Program-made: the position numbers and the translations under genes
The notes under the pieces: generated by a model
What the model saw: the letters and a program-made list of their open reading frames with translations, nothing else
What the model was told of the DNA's origin: nothing
Database searches by the model: none
Source: JADJNY01 sp046349615
GTDB taxonomy: Bacteria; Planctomycetota; UBA1135; GCA-002686595
Reading direction: 5' to 3'
Assembly: GCA_046349615.1 (NCBI GenBank)
Contig: JAXMBZ010000005.1
Span: forward strand, 62,001-126,000
DNA: 64,000 nucleotides
In this document: in pieces, positions 8,510 through 16,435 of the stretch
Layout of the letters: each line of letters opens with the position of its first letter
Position numbering within the stretch: the stretch's first letter is position 1

Positions 8510-8537
8510 TTGACTCGCCCCCCTCCATGGATAGAAT
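8510..8537 (+). promoter_or_regulatory. Housekeeping promoter for rpsB-tsf
   Basis: TTGACT at 8510-8515, 16-bp spacer, TAGAAT at 8532-8537: five of six bases match in each sigma-70 box, followed by a C-rich start region (CCCCGC). It gives a leader of roughly 295 nt before the rpsB ATG. Confidence 0.65.
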
Positions 8538-8840
8538 CCCCGCTCCTTTTCGCGCCCGGACCCCCCGCGCGCCTTCGAGGACGGCCGATCCGGCGCCGGG
8601 CCCGCGTGGTCCGTGAGGCGAGCCCCGCGCTCGCACGCCGACGTCGACCGTCGCGCCCGCGCGGCGTCGGAGGCCTGGGAGGATCGTGAGCGGAGAGTCT
8701 CACCTCACCGGCCGTCTCGGCCGCGCCGCGCGTTCCAAGTGGAGCGCACGACGCGCACCGCGGCGCGCCACCGACGCGCGACGAGTGCGCGTCGGACCGG
8801 CACTCGGGGCGTACCCGAGCTCGTCCCCAACTCACCATTC
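8538..8840 (+). other. Long 5' leader of rpsB, no gene seen
   Basis: About 300 nt between the inferred promoter and rpsB. The reading frame is open here but the product is Arg/Ala/Pro-rich and unlike S2, so it is untranslated or encodes nothing recognisable. The leader is long enough for an S2-type autoregulatory RNA structure, but I could not match a defined motif. No Shine-Dalgarno sequence precedes the ATG. Confidence 0.45.
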
Positions 8841-9707
8841 ATGGAAACCGTCAGCGTTCAAGAACTCATCGATGCAGGTGTGCATTTCGGATGCCGCGTG
8901 TCGCGGTGGAATCCGAAGATGGCCCCGTACATCCACGGGCGGCGCAACCTCATCCACATCATCGACCTGCGCGAGACCATCAAGGGCATCCTCCGCGCAC
9001 AGAACCTCCTCTACCACCTCGCCGCCGAAGGCTCGCCGATCCTCTGGGTCGGCACGAAGCGGCAGGTGAAGGGCGTGATCCACGAGGCCGGTGAAGCGAC
9101 CGGCATGCCGATCGTGACCGAGCGTTGGATCGGCGGCACGCTCACGAACTTCTCCGTCATCCGCTCGCGCCTCAAGCGCCTCGAAGAGCTCGAGAAGATG
9201 GAGGAGGACGGCACGATCCACAACTACTCGAAGAAGATGATCAGCTCGATCCGCCGCGAGAAGCGCAAGATCGTGCGCAACCTCGGCGGCATCCGCGAGA
9301 TGACGAACATCCCCGGCGCGATGGTCGTCGTCGACCCCGCGCGCGAAGCGAACGCGATCAAGGAGGCCCGCAAGATGGGCCTCGTGGTGATCGGCGTGCT
9401 CGACACGGACTGCGATCCGTCGGACGTCGACATCGTGATCCCGGGCAACGACGACGCGCTCAAGTCGGTGCGTCTGATGGTCGTCCAACTCACGAAGGCC
9501 GTCGTCGAGGGCCGCGCGAACCACTCCGAGCGCATGGCGTCGCTCGGCTCGGCCGAGAAGCGCGAAGACGGCACGATCGCCCCGGGCGACGAGCCGCGCC
9601 CGACGCGCGACAACAAGCTGCCCGACGGGCTCCAGCGCGGCGGCCGCCGCGACTTCGGCGGCGGTGGCGGCGAAGAGGAAGAGGGCGGCCGCGGCCGTCG
9701 GCGCTGA
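8841..9707 (+). CDS. rpsB: 30S ribosomal protein S2
   Basis: Ribosomal protein S2, 288 residues, needed for late small-subunit assembly and binding of S1. The N-terminus METVSVQELIDAGVHFGCRVSRWNPKM matches the family, and the signatures LWVGTKRQ, RWIGGTLTNF, PGAMVVVDP and PGNDDA are intact. The last 30 or so residues are a Gly/Glu/Arg-rich disordered tail (GGGGGEEEEGG) beyond the conserved core, making it longer than the usual 230-260 residues. It starts at ATG 8841 with no purine-rich Shine-Dalgarno sequence. It heads the operon with tsf. Confidence 0.98.
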   Translation: METVSVQELIDAGVHFGCRVSRWNPKMAPYIHGRRNLIHIIDLRETIKGILRAQNLLYHLAAEGSPILWVGTKRQVKGVIHEAGEATGMPIVTERWIGGTLTNFSVIRSRLKRLEELEKMEEDGTIHNYSKKMISSIRREKRKIVRNLGGIREMTNIPGAMVVVDPAREANAIKEARKMGLVVIGVLDTDCDPSDVDIVIPGNDDALKSVRLMVVQLTKAVVEGRANHSERMASLGSAEKREDGTIAPGDEPRPTRDNKLPDGLQRGGRRDFGGGGGEEEEGGRGRRR

Positions 9708-9717
9708 GCTCCACGCT

Positions 9718-9737
9718 GCTCCGGTTCCGACCGGAGC
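9718..9737 (+). terminator. Intercistronic hairpin between rpsB and tsf
   Basis: GCTCCGGT (9718-9725) pairs exactly with ACCGGAGC (9730-9737) around the loop TCCG, ten bases after the rpsB stop. It may attenuate transcription or stabilise the rpsB transcript so that S2 and EF-Ts are made in different amounts. Confidence 0.45.
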
Positions 9738-9912
9738 GGATCCCGCGGCCGCTCGAGCGCGCCGCGACCCGGCGCCGTGCCCCCGTGGGCGCGGCGCCGT
9801 CGTACCACACAACGAGAACCAGGGCCGCGATGGCTCCGGAGCATGGAGTCCTCGCGCGCGACGCGCGTGAGAGGTTCGCTGCCCGCCCCACACGAATTCC
9901 GAGGAGATCGAG

Positions 9913-10773
9913 ATGGCTGAAATCACCGCGAAGATGGTCAACGACCTGCGTGAGCGCAGCGGCGCTCCGATGATGGACTGCAAGCGCGCGCTCAGCGCGA
10001 CGAACGGCAACGTCGAGGCCGCGTTCGACGAGCTGCGCAAGGCCGGGCTCAAGAACGCCGAGAAGAAGTCGACGAACGAGATGGGCGAAGGGCGCCTCGC
10101 GGCCTTCGTCGCGCCGGGCGGACGCGTCGGCGCGATGGTCGCCGTCACGTGCCAGACGGACTTCGTCGCGAAGGGCGACGAGTTCCAGGCGCTGCTCGCG
10201 GAGCTCGCGAGGCAGATCGCCGAGAAGAACCCGGCGAACGCGGAGGCGCTCGGCGCGCTCAAGCACTCGAAGACGGGCGTCGCCCTGAGCGAGACCGTCA
10301 AGCTCCTCGCGGGCAAGACGGGCGAGAACATGGCGATCGCCAAGTTCCAGCGCTACGAGAACGCGCAGGGCCGCGTCGGCTGCTACGTGCACCACGACGG
10401 CAAGAAGGGCGCGCTCGTCAACGTGACGAACGGCGCCGACGAGGCGGTCGCGACGGACTTCTTGAAGAAGCTCTCGATGCACGTCGTATCCGCGATGCCG
10501 ATCCCGGTCGCGAACTCGCGCACGGAGATCCCGCAGAGCGAGGTCGACCGCGAGCGCGGCGTGCTGCTCGAGCTGCCCGACCTCAAGGGCAAGCCGGCGG
10601 AGCTGCAGGAGAAGATCCTGAAGGGCCGCATGGAGAAGTTCTTCGCCGAGCGCGTGCTCTCGGAGCAGGCGTGGATGCTCGACGACAAGCTGACCGTGCA
10701 GAAGGCCGTCGAAGCGGCGCTCGGGAAGGGCGCCAAGATCGAAGGGTTCGCGCGCTTCCAGATCGGGAAGTGA
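9913..10773 (+). CDS. tsf: Elongation factor Ts
   Basis: EF-Ts, the nucleotide exchange factor for EF-Tu; 286 residues. The N-terminal UBA-like domain is canonical (VNDLRERSGAPMMDCKRAL) and the EF-Tu-contacting TDFV motif is intact within CQTDFVAKGDEF. The two-subdomain core and the C-terminal module follow, ending GFARFQIGK. A good Shine-Dalgarno sequence (GAGGAG at about 9900) precedes ATG 9913, unlike rpsB. Its stop overlaps the GTG start of a second EF-Ts-like gene. Confidence 0.97.
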   Translation: MAEITAKMVNDLRERSGAPMMDCKRALSATNGNVEAAFDELRKAGLKNAEKKSTNEMGEGRLAAFVAPGGRVGAMVAVTCQTDFVAKGDEFQALLAELARQIAEKNPANAEALGALKHSKTGVALSETVKLLAGKTGENMAIAKFQRYENAQGRVGCYVHHDGKKGALVNVTNGADEAVATDFLKKLSMHVVSAMPIPVANSRTEIPQSEVDRERGVLLELPDLKGKPAELQEKILKGRMEKFFAERVLSEQAWMLDDKLTVQKAVEAALGKGAKIEGFARFQIGK

Positions 10774-10775
10774 AC
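10552..10775 (+). repeat. Direct repeat, first copy (3' end of tsf)
   Basis: Near-identical to 11424-11647 (offset 872 bp), with only scattered mismatches. It covers the C-terminal module of EF-Ts and the stop codon. Confidence 0.85.
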
Positions 10776-11645
10776 GGCGATTCGTTCGACGAGGACGAGC
10801 TCAGGAAGTGGTTCGAACGCCACTTCCCGGGCTCGTCCGATCGTTTCGGCGGGATGAAGGACGCGCTGCGGCGCGCGAACGGCGATGTCGACGCCGCGTT
10901 CGACGAGTTGCGCAAGGCGGGGCTCTCGGAGGAGCGCAAGCGCGGGACGGTCCACCGGAGCGGCGGCATCGCGACCGCGTTCGCCGCGGACGCTCGCGCG
11001 GGAGCGATCGTGCTGCTCGCGTGCCAGACGGACTTCGTCGCGCGGGGAGATTCGTTCCGCGCGCTGCTCGCGGAGCTCGCGCGGCTCGTGCTCGAGCATG
11101 CGCCGAGAGACGTCGAAGCGCTCGGAGCTCTCGAGCACCCGACGAGCGGCGTCACGGTGCGCGAGGCCGTGGAGCGGCTCGGGCGCGAGACCGGTGAGGA
11201 ACTCAAGCTCGCGGCGTGCGAGCGCTTCGCGAACGCGACGGGGCGCGTCGGCGGCTACGTGCACCACGACGGCAAGAAGGGCGCGCTCGTGAGCGTGACC
11301 ACGGGCGCCGACGAAGCGCAGGCGAACGCGTTCTTGAAGCTCCTGAGCATGCACGTCGTCTCCGCGTGGCCGACGCCGATCGTGGTGACGCGGGACGAGA
11401 TCACGCCGGCGGTGATCGAACGCGAGCGCGGCGTGCTGCTCGAACTCCCTGACTTGAAGGGCAAGCCGGCGGAACTCCAGGAGAAGATCCTGAAGGGCCG
11501 CATGGAGACGTTCTTCGCCGAGCGCGTGCTCTCCGAGCAGGCGTGGATGCTCGACGACAAGCTGACCGTGCAGAAGGCCGTCGAAGCGGCGCTCGGGAAG
11601 GGCGCCAAGATCGACGGGTTCGCGCGCTTCCAGATCGGGAAGTGA
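10770..11645 (+). CDS. Second, divergent EF-Ts-like protein
   Basis: 291-residue paralogue of the preceding EF-Ts, starting at GTG 10770, which shares the GTGA overlap with the tsf stop and so is probably translationally coupled. The core, with TDFV in CQTDFVARGD, and the C-terminal module are conserved. The N-terminal UBA-like helix is altered: the RERSGAPMMDC stretch that EF-Ts uses against EF-Tu is replaced by RKWFERHFPGSSDRFGGM. The last 224 bp are nearly identical to tsf (10552-10775 versus 11424-11647, offset 872), while the 5' half is clearly diverged, indicating gene conversion or an old duplication. It could be a modulator or specialised exchange factor; activity is not shown by sequence. 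Confidence 0.85.
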   Translation: MNGDSFDEDELRKWFERHFPGSSDRFGGMKDALRRANGDVDAAFDELRKAGLSEERKRGTVHRSGGIATAFAADARAGAIVLLACQTDFVARGDSFRALLAELARLVLEHAPRDVEALGALEHPTSGVTVREAVERLGRETGEELKLAACERFANATGRVGGYVHHDGKKGALVSVTTGADEAQANAFLKLLSMHVVSAWPTPIVVTRDEITPAVIERERGVLLELPDLKGKPAELQEKILKGRMETFFAERVLSEQAWMLDDKLTVQKAVEAALGKGAKIDGFARFQIGK

Positions 11646-11647
11646 AC
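11424..11647 (+). repeat. Direct repeat, second copy (3' end of the tsf paralogue)
   Basis: Second copy of the 224-bp repeat at 10552-10775; identical runs include the part encoding the Leu-Ser-Glu-Gln-Ala-Trp-Met segment. Confidence 0.85.
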
Positions 11648-11682
11648 GCGGTGCGGTCCATGGGCTCGCACGCACGACGCAG

Positions 11683-11708
11683 GACGGGCCAGCGCGCGCT
11701 GGCCCGTC
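11683..11708 (+). terminator. Terminator of the rpsB-tsf-tsf2 operon
   Basis: Perfect 26-nt palindrome, GACGGGCCAGCGC and its exact complement with no unpaired loop, followed by TGCATTTGGGG. It sits 38 bp after the stop of the second tsf gene. Confidence 0.65.
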
Positions 11709-11776
11709 TGCATTTGGGGGGGGCGGCAGAGGAGGGACTCGCGGTGACCCCGACGGGGCTGGAGACTAGCTCCCGC

Positions 11777-14398
11777 ATGCCGCGCGCACGTGTCCTCGCG
11801 ATCGGGCTCGCGCTCGTGATGCTCGCGATCGCGATTGCGCTCGGCGTGCGGGCGAGTCGCGGGCACGCGCCCGAGGTCGCGCGAACGAACGACGCCGCCG
11901 CGCGCGACGGCGCGACCTCCACGCTCGACGCGTCGAGTTCCGCGATGGATGCGCCGCGGAACGAACTCGCCGTCGCGCGCGTCGAGGCCGATCCGTTCGT
12001 GCACGAGCCCGCGTACGGGCCCGAGCTCCTGCTGCTCTTCGTCGACGAGGACGGTCGCGCGCTGCCGCGCACGAGCGTGCGCGTGCTCGATCCCGGGCGC
12101 GAGGCCTGGTGCTTCGAGCCCGATCCCGCCGCGCTCGGCGACGATCCGATCGCGGAGGTCGAGCGGCGCGGCGTCGCACGCGCGAGCGACGACAGTGGAC
12201 GTCTGCGCCTCGCGCGCGCCGAGCGCCCCGTCGCGCTCCTCGCGCGTTCGGGCGATCGCGCGGCGCTGCTCGAGCTCGCGCCGGACGCCGCGAGCCCGTG
12301 CGCGATCGTCCTGCATCCGAACCGCGCGCTCGACGTGCGTGTGCGCGACGAGGACGGCGCGCCGCTCGCCGGTGTGCCGCTCGAGCTGTGCGATCCCGAC
12401 GACATCACGCCCCTGTGGCGCGGCGCGACGGACGAGCACGGTCGCGCGCGCGTCGAGCGCGTCGCGATCGCGTGGGACGATCCCGAGCTCGCGGTGCGCG
12501 TCACCGCGGGCACGCTGCGGCCCGCGCTCCTCTCGCGCTTCGTCCCGAGCGACTTCGACACCGGTCCGGTCGAGTTCGTCGTGCCGCGCGGCGATCCGCT
12601 CGAGCTCCGCCTCGTCGACGGGCAAGGAAACGTCGTCCCGCTCGCGGGCGAGCTCCGGGTGACGTGCGGTTACCGTGGTCGCGAGCGTCCGCGCATGTTC
12701 GGCGACCCGGAGTCGTTCTCCGTGCCGGTGCGCGACGGGCGCGCGCGGCTCGCGAGCCTCGTGCCGAAGGACGAGACGTTCTCCGTCGTCTTCGAGGGCA
12801 TCGATTGGACGATCGACGCGGCGCGCGTGAACCCGCTCACACGGCGCGTCGATCTGCCTCTCGAACCCGCGGGCCGCGTCGTGCGTCTCCGCGTGCTCGG
12901 ACCCGCGCGCGAACCGTGGACGGATCGACAGCTCGAACTCCGCGAGCGCTACGAGCCCGCGGGGCACGGGAGCGGCCACACACGCTCGCGCGCGCCGCTC
13001 CGGACGGACGCGGAGGGGCGCATCGTGCTCCTGCGCTCGACGTGGGAAGGAACGGACGTGGCGCAACTGCTCGTCGACCCCGACGCGCATCCGCCGCTGT
13101 TCGCGTACGTGCCGACCTCGGACGCGCGCGAGCTCGAGCTCGTGCTCCAGCCCGCGCCGCTCGCGCTCTCCGGCCGAGTCGTCACGGAGCGCGGTGCGCC
13201 GCTTCCGCGCGCAACCGTCGAGCTCGCCGAGCTCGGTCCCGATTCAGCGGGCACGGCCGAGTGCCTCGGCGTCGCGCGCACCGATGCGGACGGGCGCTTC
13301 GAAGCGTTCGGGTACGGCCGCACGGGACCGGTCGCCGTCTCCGTCGCGCGCGACGGCCACTCGTTCCCCTTCGCGGACGGCGAGCGCAGCACGTTCCCGC
13401 GTTCCATCGGCGCCTACGGCGACCGCGACGTCACCGTGCGCGTCGTCGTCGGCGCGGAGCTCGATGCGTGGATCCTCGTCGATCCCGCGTGGCTCGACGG
13501 CGGCGTGAAGGTCGCGCTCGTCGATGCGGAGGACGCAGAGCGCGACGGTGAAGAGGACGCGGAGCCGGGCGTCGCGGAGGACGAGGAGACCGGCATCGAG
13601 GCCGAGCTTCGACGCGCGGGCGACCGCCTCGTCGCGTCGTTTCGCGGTCTCGACGCGGGCGAGTACGCGCTGCGCGTCGCGACGCCGACCGCGCGCGCCC
13701 CCGTGTTCGTCTCTGCCATCGTGATCCCCGCCGAAGGGCTCGCGCGCGATCCGCGCCTCGAGCCGCTCGACCTGCGCGGCGCGCTCGGCGATCCCGCGGC
13801 CGTCGTCGTCGCCGAACTGCCGACGCTGCGCTTCCAGGACGACGCCGCGCGCGCGTTGGAGCACGGCGTGTGGTGCTACTCCGTCGACGGCGAATGGCAC
13901 TCGCCCGTGCCCTGGCTCGGCGGAGAGGTCACTGTGTTCGAGCCCTTCGAGCGCATCGCGGCGTGGAGCCCGGGCCGCTCGCTCGTCGTGCGGCCCGCTC
14001 CGCGCGTTTCGGAGGTCTGGACGCTGCCGCCCGCGCGCCGCGTCACGGTGCGCGTCGACGTGCCTGCGAGCCTGCGTGCGAGCACGATCACGTACTCCGC
14101 CGTCGTCGAGCTCGACGGCGACTCGAATGCGGCCCTCGCCGAACTCGTCTGGTCCGAGGTCTCGACCGCGCTCGACGCGCGCGGCGAGGCGCGGTTCGAG
14201 CTGCCGGGGTCCGGGCGATGGAAAGCGACGGTGGAAGCGCGCTGGGAGGGCGACGAAGGCGTGCTCCACGAGCTCGAGACGTTCGTCTTCGAGCTGAGCG
14301 AGGACTTCGCCGCGTCGACGCGCTTCGAGTTCGCGGCGGACGAGGAGCGCTGGCTCGCGGTGCTGCGCGAGGACGACGCGCCCCTCGGTCCGCGGTGA
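11777..14398 (+). CDS. Large membrane-anchored or secreted protein with repeated Ig-like/CarboxypepD_reg-type modules
   Basis: 873 residues. A single N-terminal hydrophobic segment (about residues 7-27, LAIGLALVMLAIAIALGVRA) is an uncleaved anchor or signal. The rest is repeated beta-rich modules with the pattern V-x-DEDGxPLxGVxVEL ... ATDEHGRARV, for example LFVDEDGRALPRTSVRV, VRDEDGAPLAGVPLEL and TERGAPLPRATVELAEL with ARTDADGRFEAFG. This is the carboxypeptidase-regulatory-like/Greek-key type used as a structural or adhesive scaffold. An acidic stretch (about 578-605) follows. ATG 11777 is chosen because the hydrophobic start begins there. It follows the operon terminator, so it has its own transcription. 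No function can be named. Confidence 0.6.
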   Translation: MPRARVLAIGLALVMLAIAIALGVRASRGHAPEVARTNDAAARDGATSTLDASSSAMDAPRNELAVARVEADPFVHEPAYGPELLLLFVDEDGRALPRTSVRVLDPGREAWCFEPDPAALGDDPIAEVERRGVARASDDSGRLRLARAERPVALLARSGDRAALLELAPDAASPCAIVLHPNRALDVRVRDEDGAPLAGVPLELCDPDDITPLWRGATDEHGRARVERVAIAWDDPELAVRVTAGTLRPALLSRFVPSDFDTGPVEFVVPRGDPLELRLVDGQGNVVPLAGELRVTCGYRGRERPRMFGDPESFSVPVRDGRARLASLVPKDETFSVVFEGIDWTIDAARVNPLTRRVDLPLEPAGRVVRLRVLGPAREPWTDRQLELRERYEPAGHGSGHTRSRAPLRTDAEGRIVLLRSTWEGTDVAQLLVDPDAHPPLFAYVPTSDARELELVLQPAPLALSGRVVTERGAPLPRATVELAELGPDSAGTAECLGVARTDADGRFEAFGYGRTGPVAVSVARDGHSFPFADGERSTFPRSIGAYGDRDVTVRVVVGAELDAWILVDPAWLDGGVKVALVDAEDAERDGEEDAEPGVAEDEETGIEAELRRAGDRLVASFRGLDAGEYALRVATPTARAPVFVSAIVIPAEGLARDPRLEPLDLRGALGDPAAVVVAELPTLRFQDDAARALEHGVWCYSVDGEWHSPVPWLGGEVTVFEPFERIAAWSPGRSLVVRPAPRVSEVWTLPPARRVTVRVDVPASLRASTITYSAVVELDGDSNAALAELVWSEVSTALDARGEARFELPGSGRWKATVEARWEGDEGVLHELETFVFELSEDFAASTRFEFAADEERWLAVLREDDAPLGPR

Positions 14399-14658
14399 CG
14401 CGGACGTGCGGGCCGACCGCTCGCACGGGCCGGGGGTTCGCTCGGGACGAGCGCGTGCGAGCGCCCGACACGTGCGCGGCCCGACCGCGTGTTCCCGCGA
14501 GCGCTTCTCGCCCGCGATCGGCGGCGCGCGTCGCGGGAGGCCGGCGCACACGGCGGAGCCCGGCCCGCGCCAAAACCCGCCGCCCCGCCGCCTCCGACCT
14601 CATGGAAAGCGCCCGCTCCCGCCGCTATCCTCCGCGCTCGCTCGCCGCGACCCCACGC

Positions 14659-15375
14659 ATGGCCACTCCGTATCAGCGCGTCCTGCTCAAGCTCTCCGGT
14701 GAGGCCCTCGGCGACCCCGCGACGGGGCACGGGATCGACCCCGAGGCGGTGCAGAAGATCGCGCGGCAGGTCGCGCGCGTAGCAGGGCTCGGCGTCGAGA
14801 TCGCGATCGTGGTGGGGGGCGGCAACATCCTCCGCGGTGCCGAGTTCAGCAAGCTCGGCGGCCACCGCGCGAACGCCGACTACATGGGCATGCTCGGCAC
14901 CGTGATCAACGGGCTCGCGCTCTCCGACGCGCTCGAGCAACAAGGCCTCGCGACGCGCGTCGCCACCGCGATCGAGATCCGCCAGGTCGCCGAGCCCTTC
15001 GTGCGCAAGAAGATCCTCGCGCACCTCGAGAAGGGGATCGTCGTCATCCTCTCCGCCGGCACCGGCAACCCGTTCTTCACGACGGACACCGCCGCCGCGC
15101 TGCGCGCGACCGAGCTCGAGTGCGAGGTGCTGCTCAAGGCGACCAAGGTCGACGGCGTCTACACCGCCGACCCGAAGAAGGACAAGAACGCGAAGCGCTA
15201 CGAGGAGATCACCTCGATGGAGGCGATCCAGAAGGGCCTGCGCGTGATGGACGGCACGGCGATCACGATGTGCATGGAGAACAAGCTGCCCGTGATCGTG
15301 TTCAACCTGTTCGAGGAAGGAAACCTCGAGCGTGTGGTGCGCGGCGAACGCCTCGGCACCCGGATCGTGAGCTGA
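14659..15375 (+). CDS. pyrH: Uridylate kinase (UMP kinase)
   Basis: Bacterial UMP kinase of the amino-acid-kinase superfamily, 238 residues; phosphorylates UMP to UDP in pyrimidine nucleotide synthesis. Visible signatures are VLLKLSGEAL, the nucleotide loop VGGGNILRG, YMGMLGTVINGLAL, SAGTGNPFFTTDTAAALRA and LLKATKVDGVYTADP. Length and order match the family. ATG 14659 has no Shine-Dalgarno sequence. A possible weak -10 (TATCCT, 14626-14631) lies 28 bp upstream. frr follows after 2 bp, the widespread pyrH-frr arrangement. Confidence 0.98.
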   Translation: MATPYQRVLLKLSGEALGDPATGHGIDPEAVQKIARQVARVAGLGVEIAIVVGGGNILRGAEFSKLGGHRANADYMGMLGTVINGLALSDALEQQGLATRVATAIEIRQVAEPFVRKKILAHLEKGIVVILSAGTGNPFFTTDTAAALRATELECEVLLKATKVDGVYTADPKKDKNAKRYEEITSMEAIQKGLRVMDGTAITMCMENKLPVIVFNLFEEGNLERVVRGERLGTRIVS

Positions 15376-15377
15376 AG

Positions 15378-15938
15378 ATGACCACGCAAGACATCACCAA
15401 GAACACCAAGGAGAAGATGGAGAAGGCGGTGCACCACCTCGCGGAGCACCTCAAGCAGATCCGCACGTCGCGCGCGTCGAGCGCGCTCGTCGACAACATC
15501 AAGGTCGACTACTACGGCGTGCCGACTCCGCTCTCCCAGATGGCGTCGATCTCGATCCCCGAGCCGCGGCAGATCCTGATCAAGCCCTTCGACGGCTCGA
15601 TCCTGAACGAGATCGGCAAGGCGATCCAGAAGAGCGACCTCGGCATCCAGCCGCAGAACGACGGCAAGGTGCTGCGCCTCACGATGCCGCCGCTCTCCGG
15701 CGACCAGCGCAAGAAGTACGCGGCGAAGGTCAAGGAGATGTGCGAGGAGACGCGCGTCGCGCTGCGCAACGTCCGTCGCGACGAGAACAAGGTCGCGGAC
15801 GCGGAGCTCAAGGGCGGCGGCCTCACCGAGGACCAGTCGAAGAAGCTCCACGACGACATCCAGAAGCTCCTGAAGGAGTACGAGGACAAGGTCACGCAGC
15901 TCATGGACAAGAAGACCGCCGAGATCATGGAGGTCTGA
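15378..15938 (+). CDS. frr: Ribosome recycling factor
   Basis: RRF, 186 residues, which with EF-G splits the post-termination ribosome. The three-helix-bundle/beta structure is evident: MEKAVHHLAEHLKQIRTSRAS, then the small domain (VDYYGVPTPLSQMASISIPEPRQILI), then KSDLGIQPQNDG, LRLTMPPLSGDQRKKY and the C-terminal helix with NVRRDENK and ending KKTAEIMEV. It starts 2 bp after pyrH, so the two are co-translated. A strong hairpin follows. Confidence 0.98.
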   Translation: MTTQDITKNTKEKMEKAVHHLAEHLKQIRTSRASSALVDNIKVDYYGVPTPLSQMASISIPEPRQILIKPFDGSILNEIGKAIQKSDLGIQPQNDGKVLRLTMPPLSGDQRKKYAAKVKEMCEETRVALRNVRRDENKVADAELKGGGLTEDQSKKLHDDIQKLLKEYEDKVTQLMDKKTAEIMEV

Positions 15939-15972
15939 TCGCGCGCGGCTCTCCGCGCGACGTCCGAGCGAA

Positions 15973-15997
15973 GCGAGGCGGCCCCGAGCCGCCTCGC
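15973..15997 (+). terminator. Terminator of pyrH-frr
   Basis: Perfect 10-bp stem, GCGAGGCGGC with GCCGCCTCGC, loop CCCGA, 34 bp after the frr stop. No long T-tract. Confidence 0.65.
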
Positions 15998-16015
15998 GCG
16001 CTTCTGTGGGCGGGG

Positions 16016-16044
16016 TTGGCCCCCGCCGCGTCATCGGGTATCCT
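16016..16044 (+). promoter_or_regulatory. Promoter of tRNA-Lys(TTT)
   Basis: TTGGCC (16016-16021), 17-bp spacer, TATCCT (16039-16044), then CTTCGCCCGC, about 40 nt before the tRNA. Confidence 0.5.
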
Positions 16045-16084
16045 CTTCGCCCGCACGCCCGAAACCGGGTGTGCGCGGGCAACC

Positions 16085-16157
<73 letters not shown>

Positions 16158-16192
16158 CCCGCCCCTCCGCCCGCGCGGAGTCGGGCGGACGC

Positions 16193-16221
16193 TTGACCGA
16201 GAGGGGACCCCGGAGTACTTT
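16193..16221 (+). promoter_or_regulatory. Promoter of tRNA-Lys(CTT)
   Basis: TTGACC (16193-16198), exactly 17 bp, TACTTT (16216-16221), then CTCGCCCC; the tRNA starts 24 nt downstream. The -10 and spacing match the tRNA-Glu promoter at 24135-24163, so this tRNA is transcribed independently of the first. Confidence 0.6.
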
Positions 16222-16245
16222 CTCGCCCCGCTTTTCTGAAAACGC

Positions 16246-16318
16246 GCCCACGTAGCTCAGTTGGCAGAGCAGGTGACTCTTAATCATCAGGTCGTAGGTT
16301 CGAGCCCTACCGTGGGCA
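16246..16318 (+). tRNA. tRNA-Lys (anticodon CTT)
   Basis: 73-nt cloverleaf. The acceptor GCCCACG pairs with CGTGGGC, the anticodon stem GGTGA/TCATC (one G-T pair) holds the loop CTCTTAA (anticodon CTT), and the T arm is GTAGG TTCGAGC CCTAC. The discriminator A is followed by CCA at 16319-16321, so the 3' end may be encoded. Confidence 0.96.
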
Positions 16319-16435
16319 CCATCCTCGCGCTTCGTGCGTGAGGGGTGCGGTCGAGTCGAGACTCCCGCGCGTCGTTGCGCGAGTTCGAGCCGTGCGCGAA
16401 CGTCCGCTCCATCCGGGGCGCCGGCGCCCCAAACC

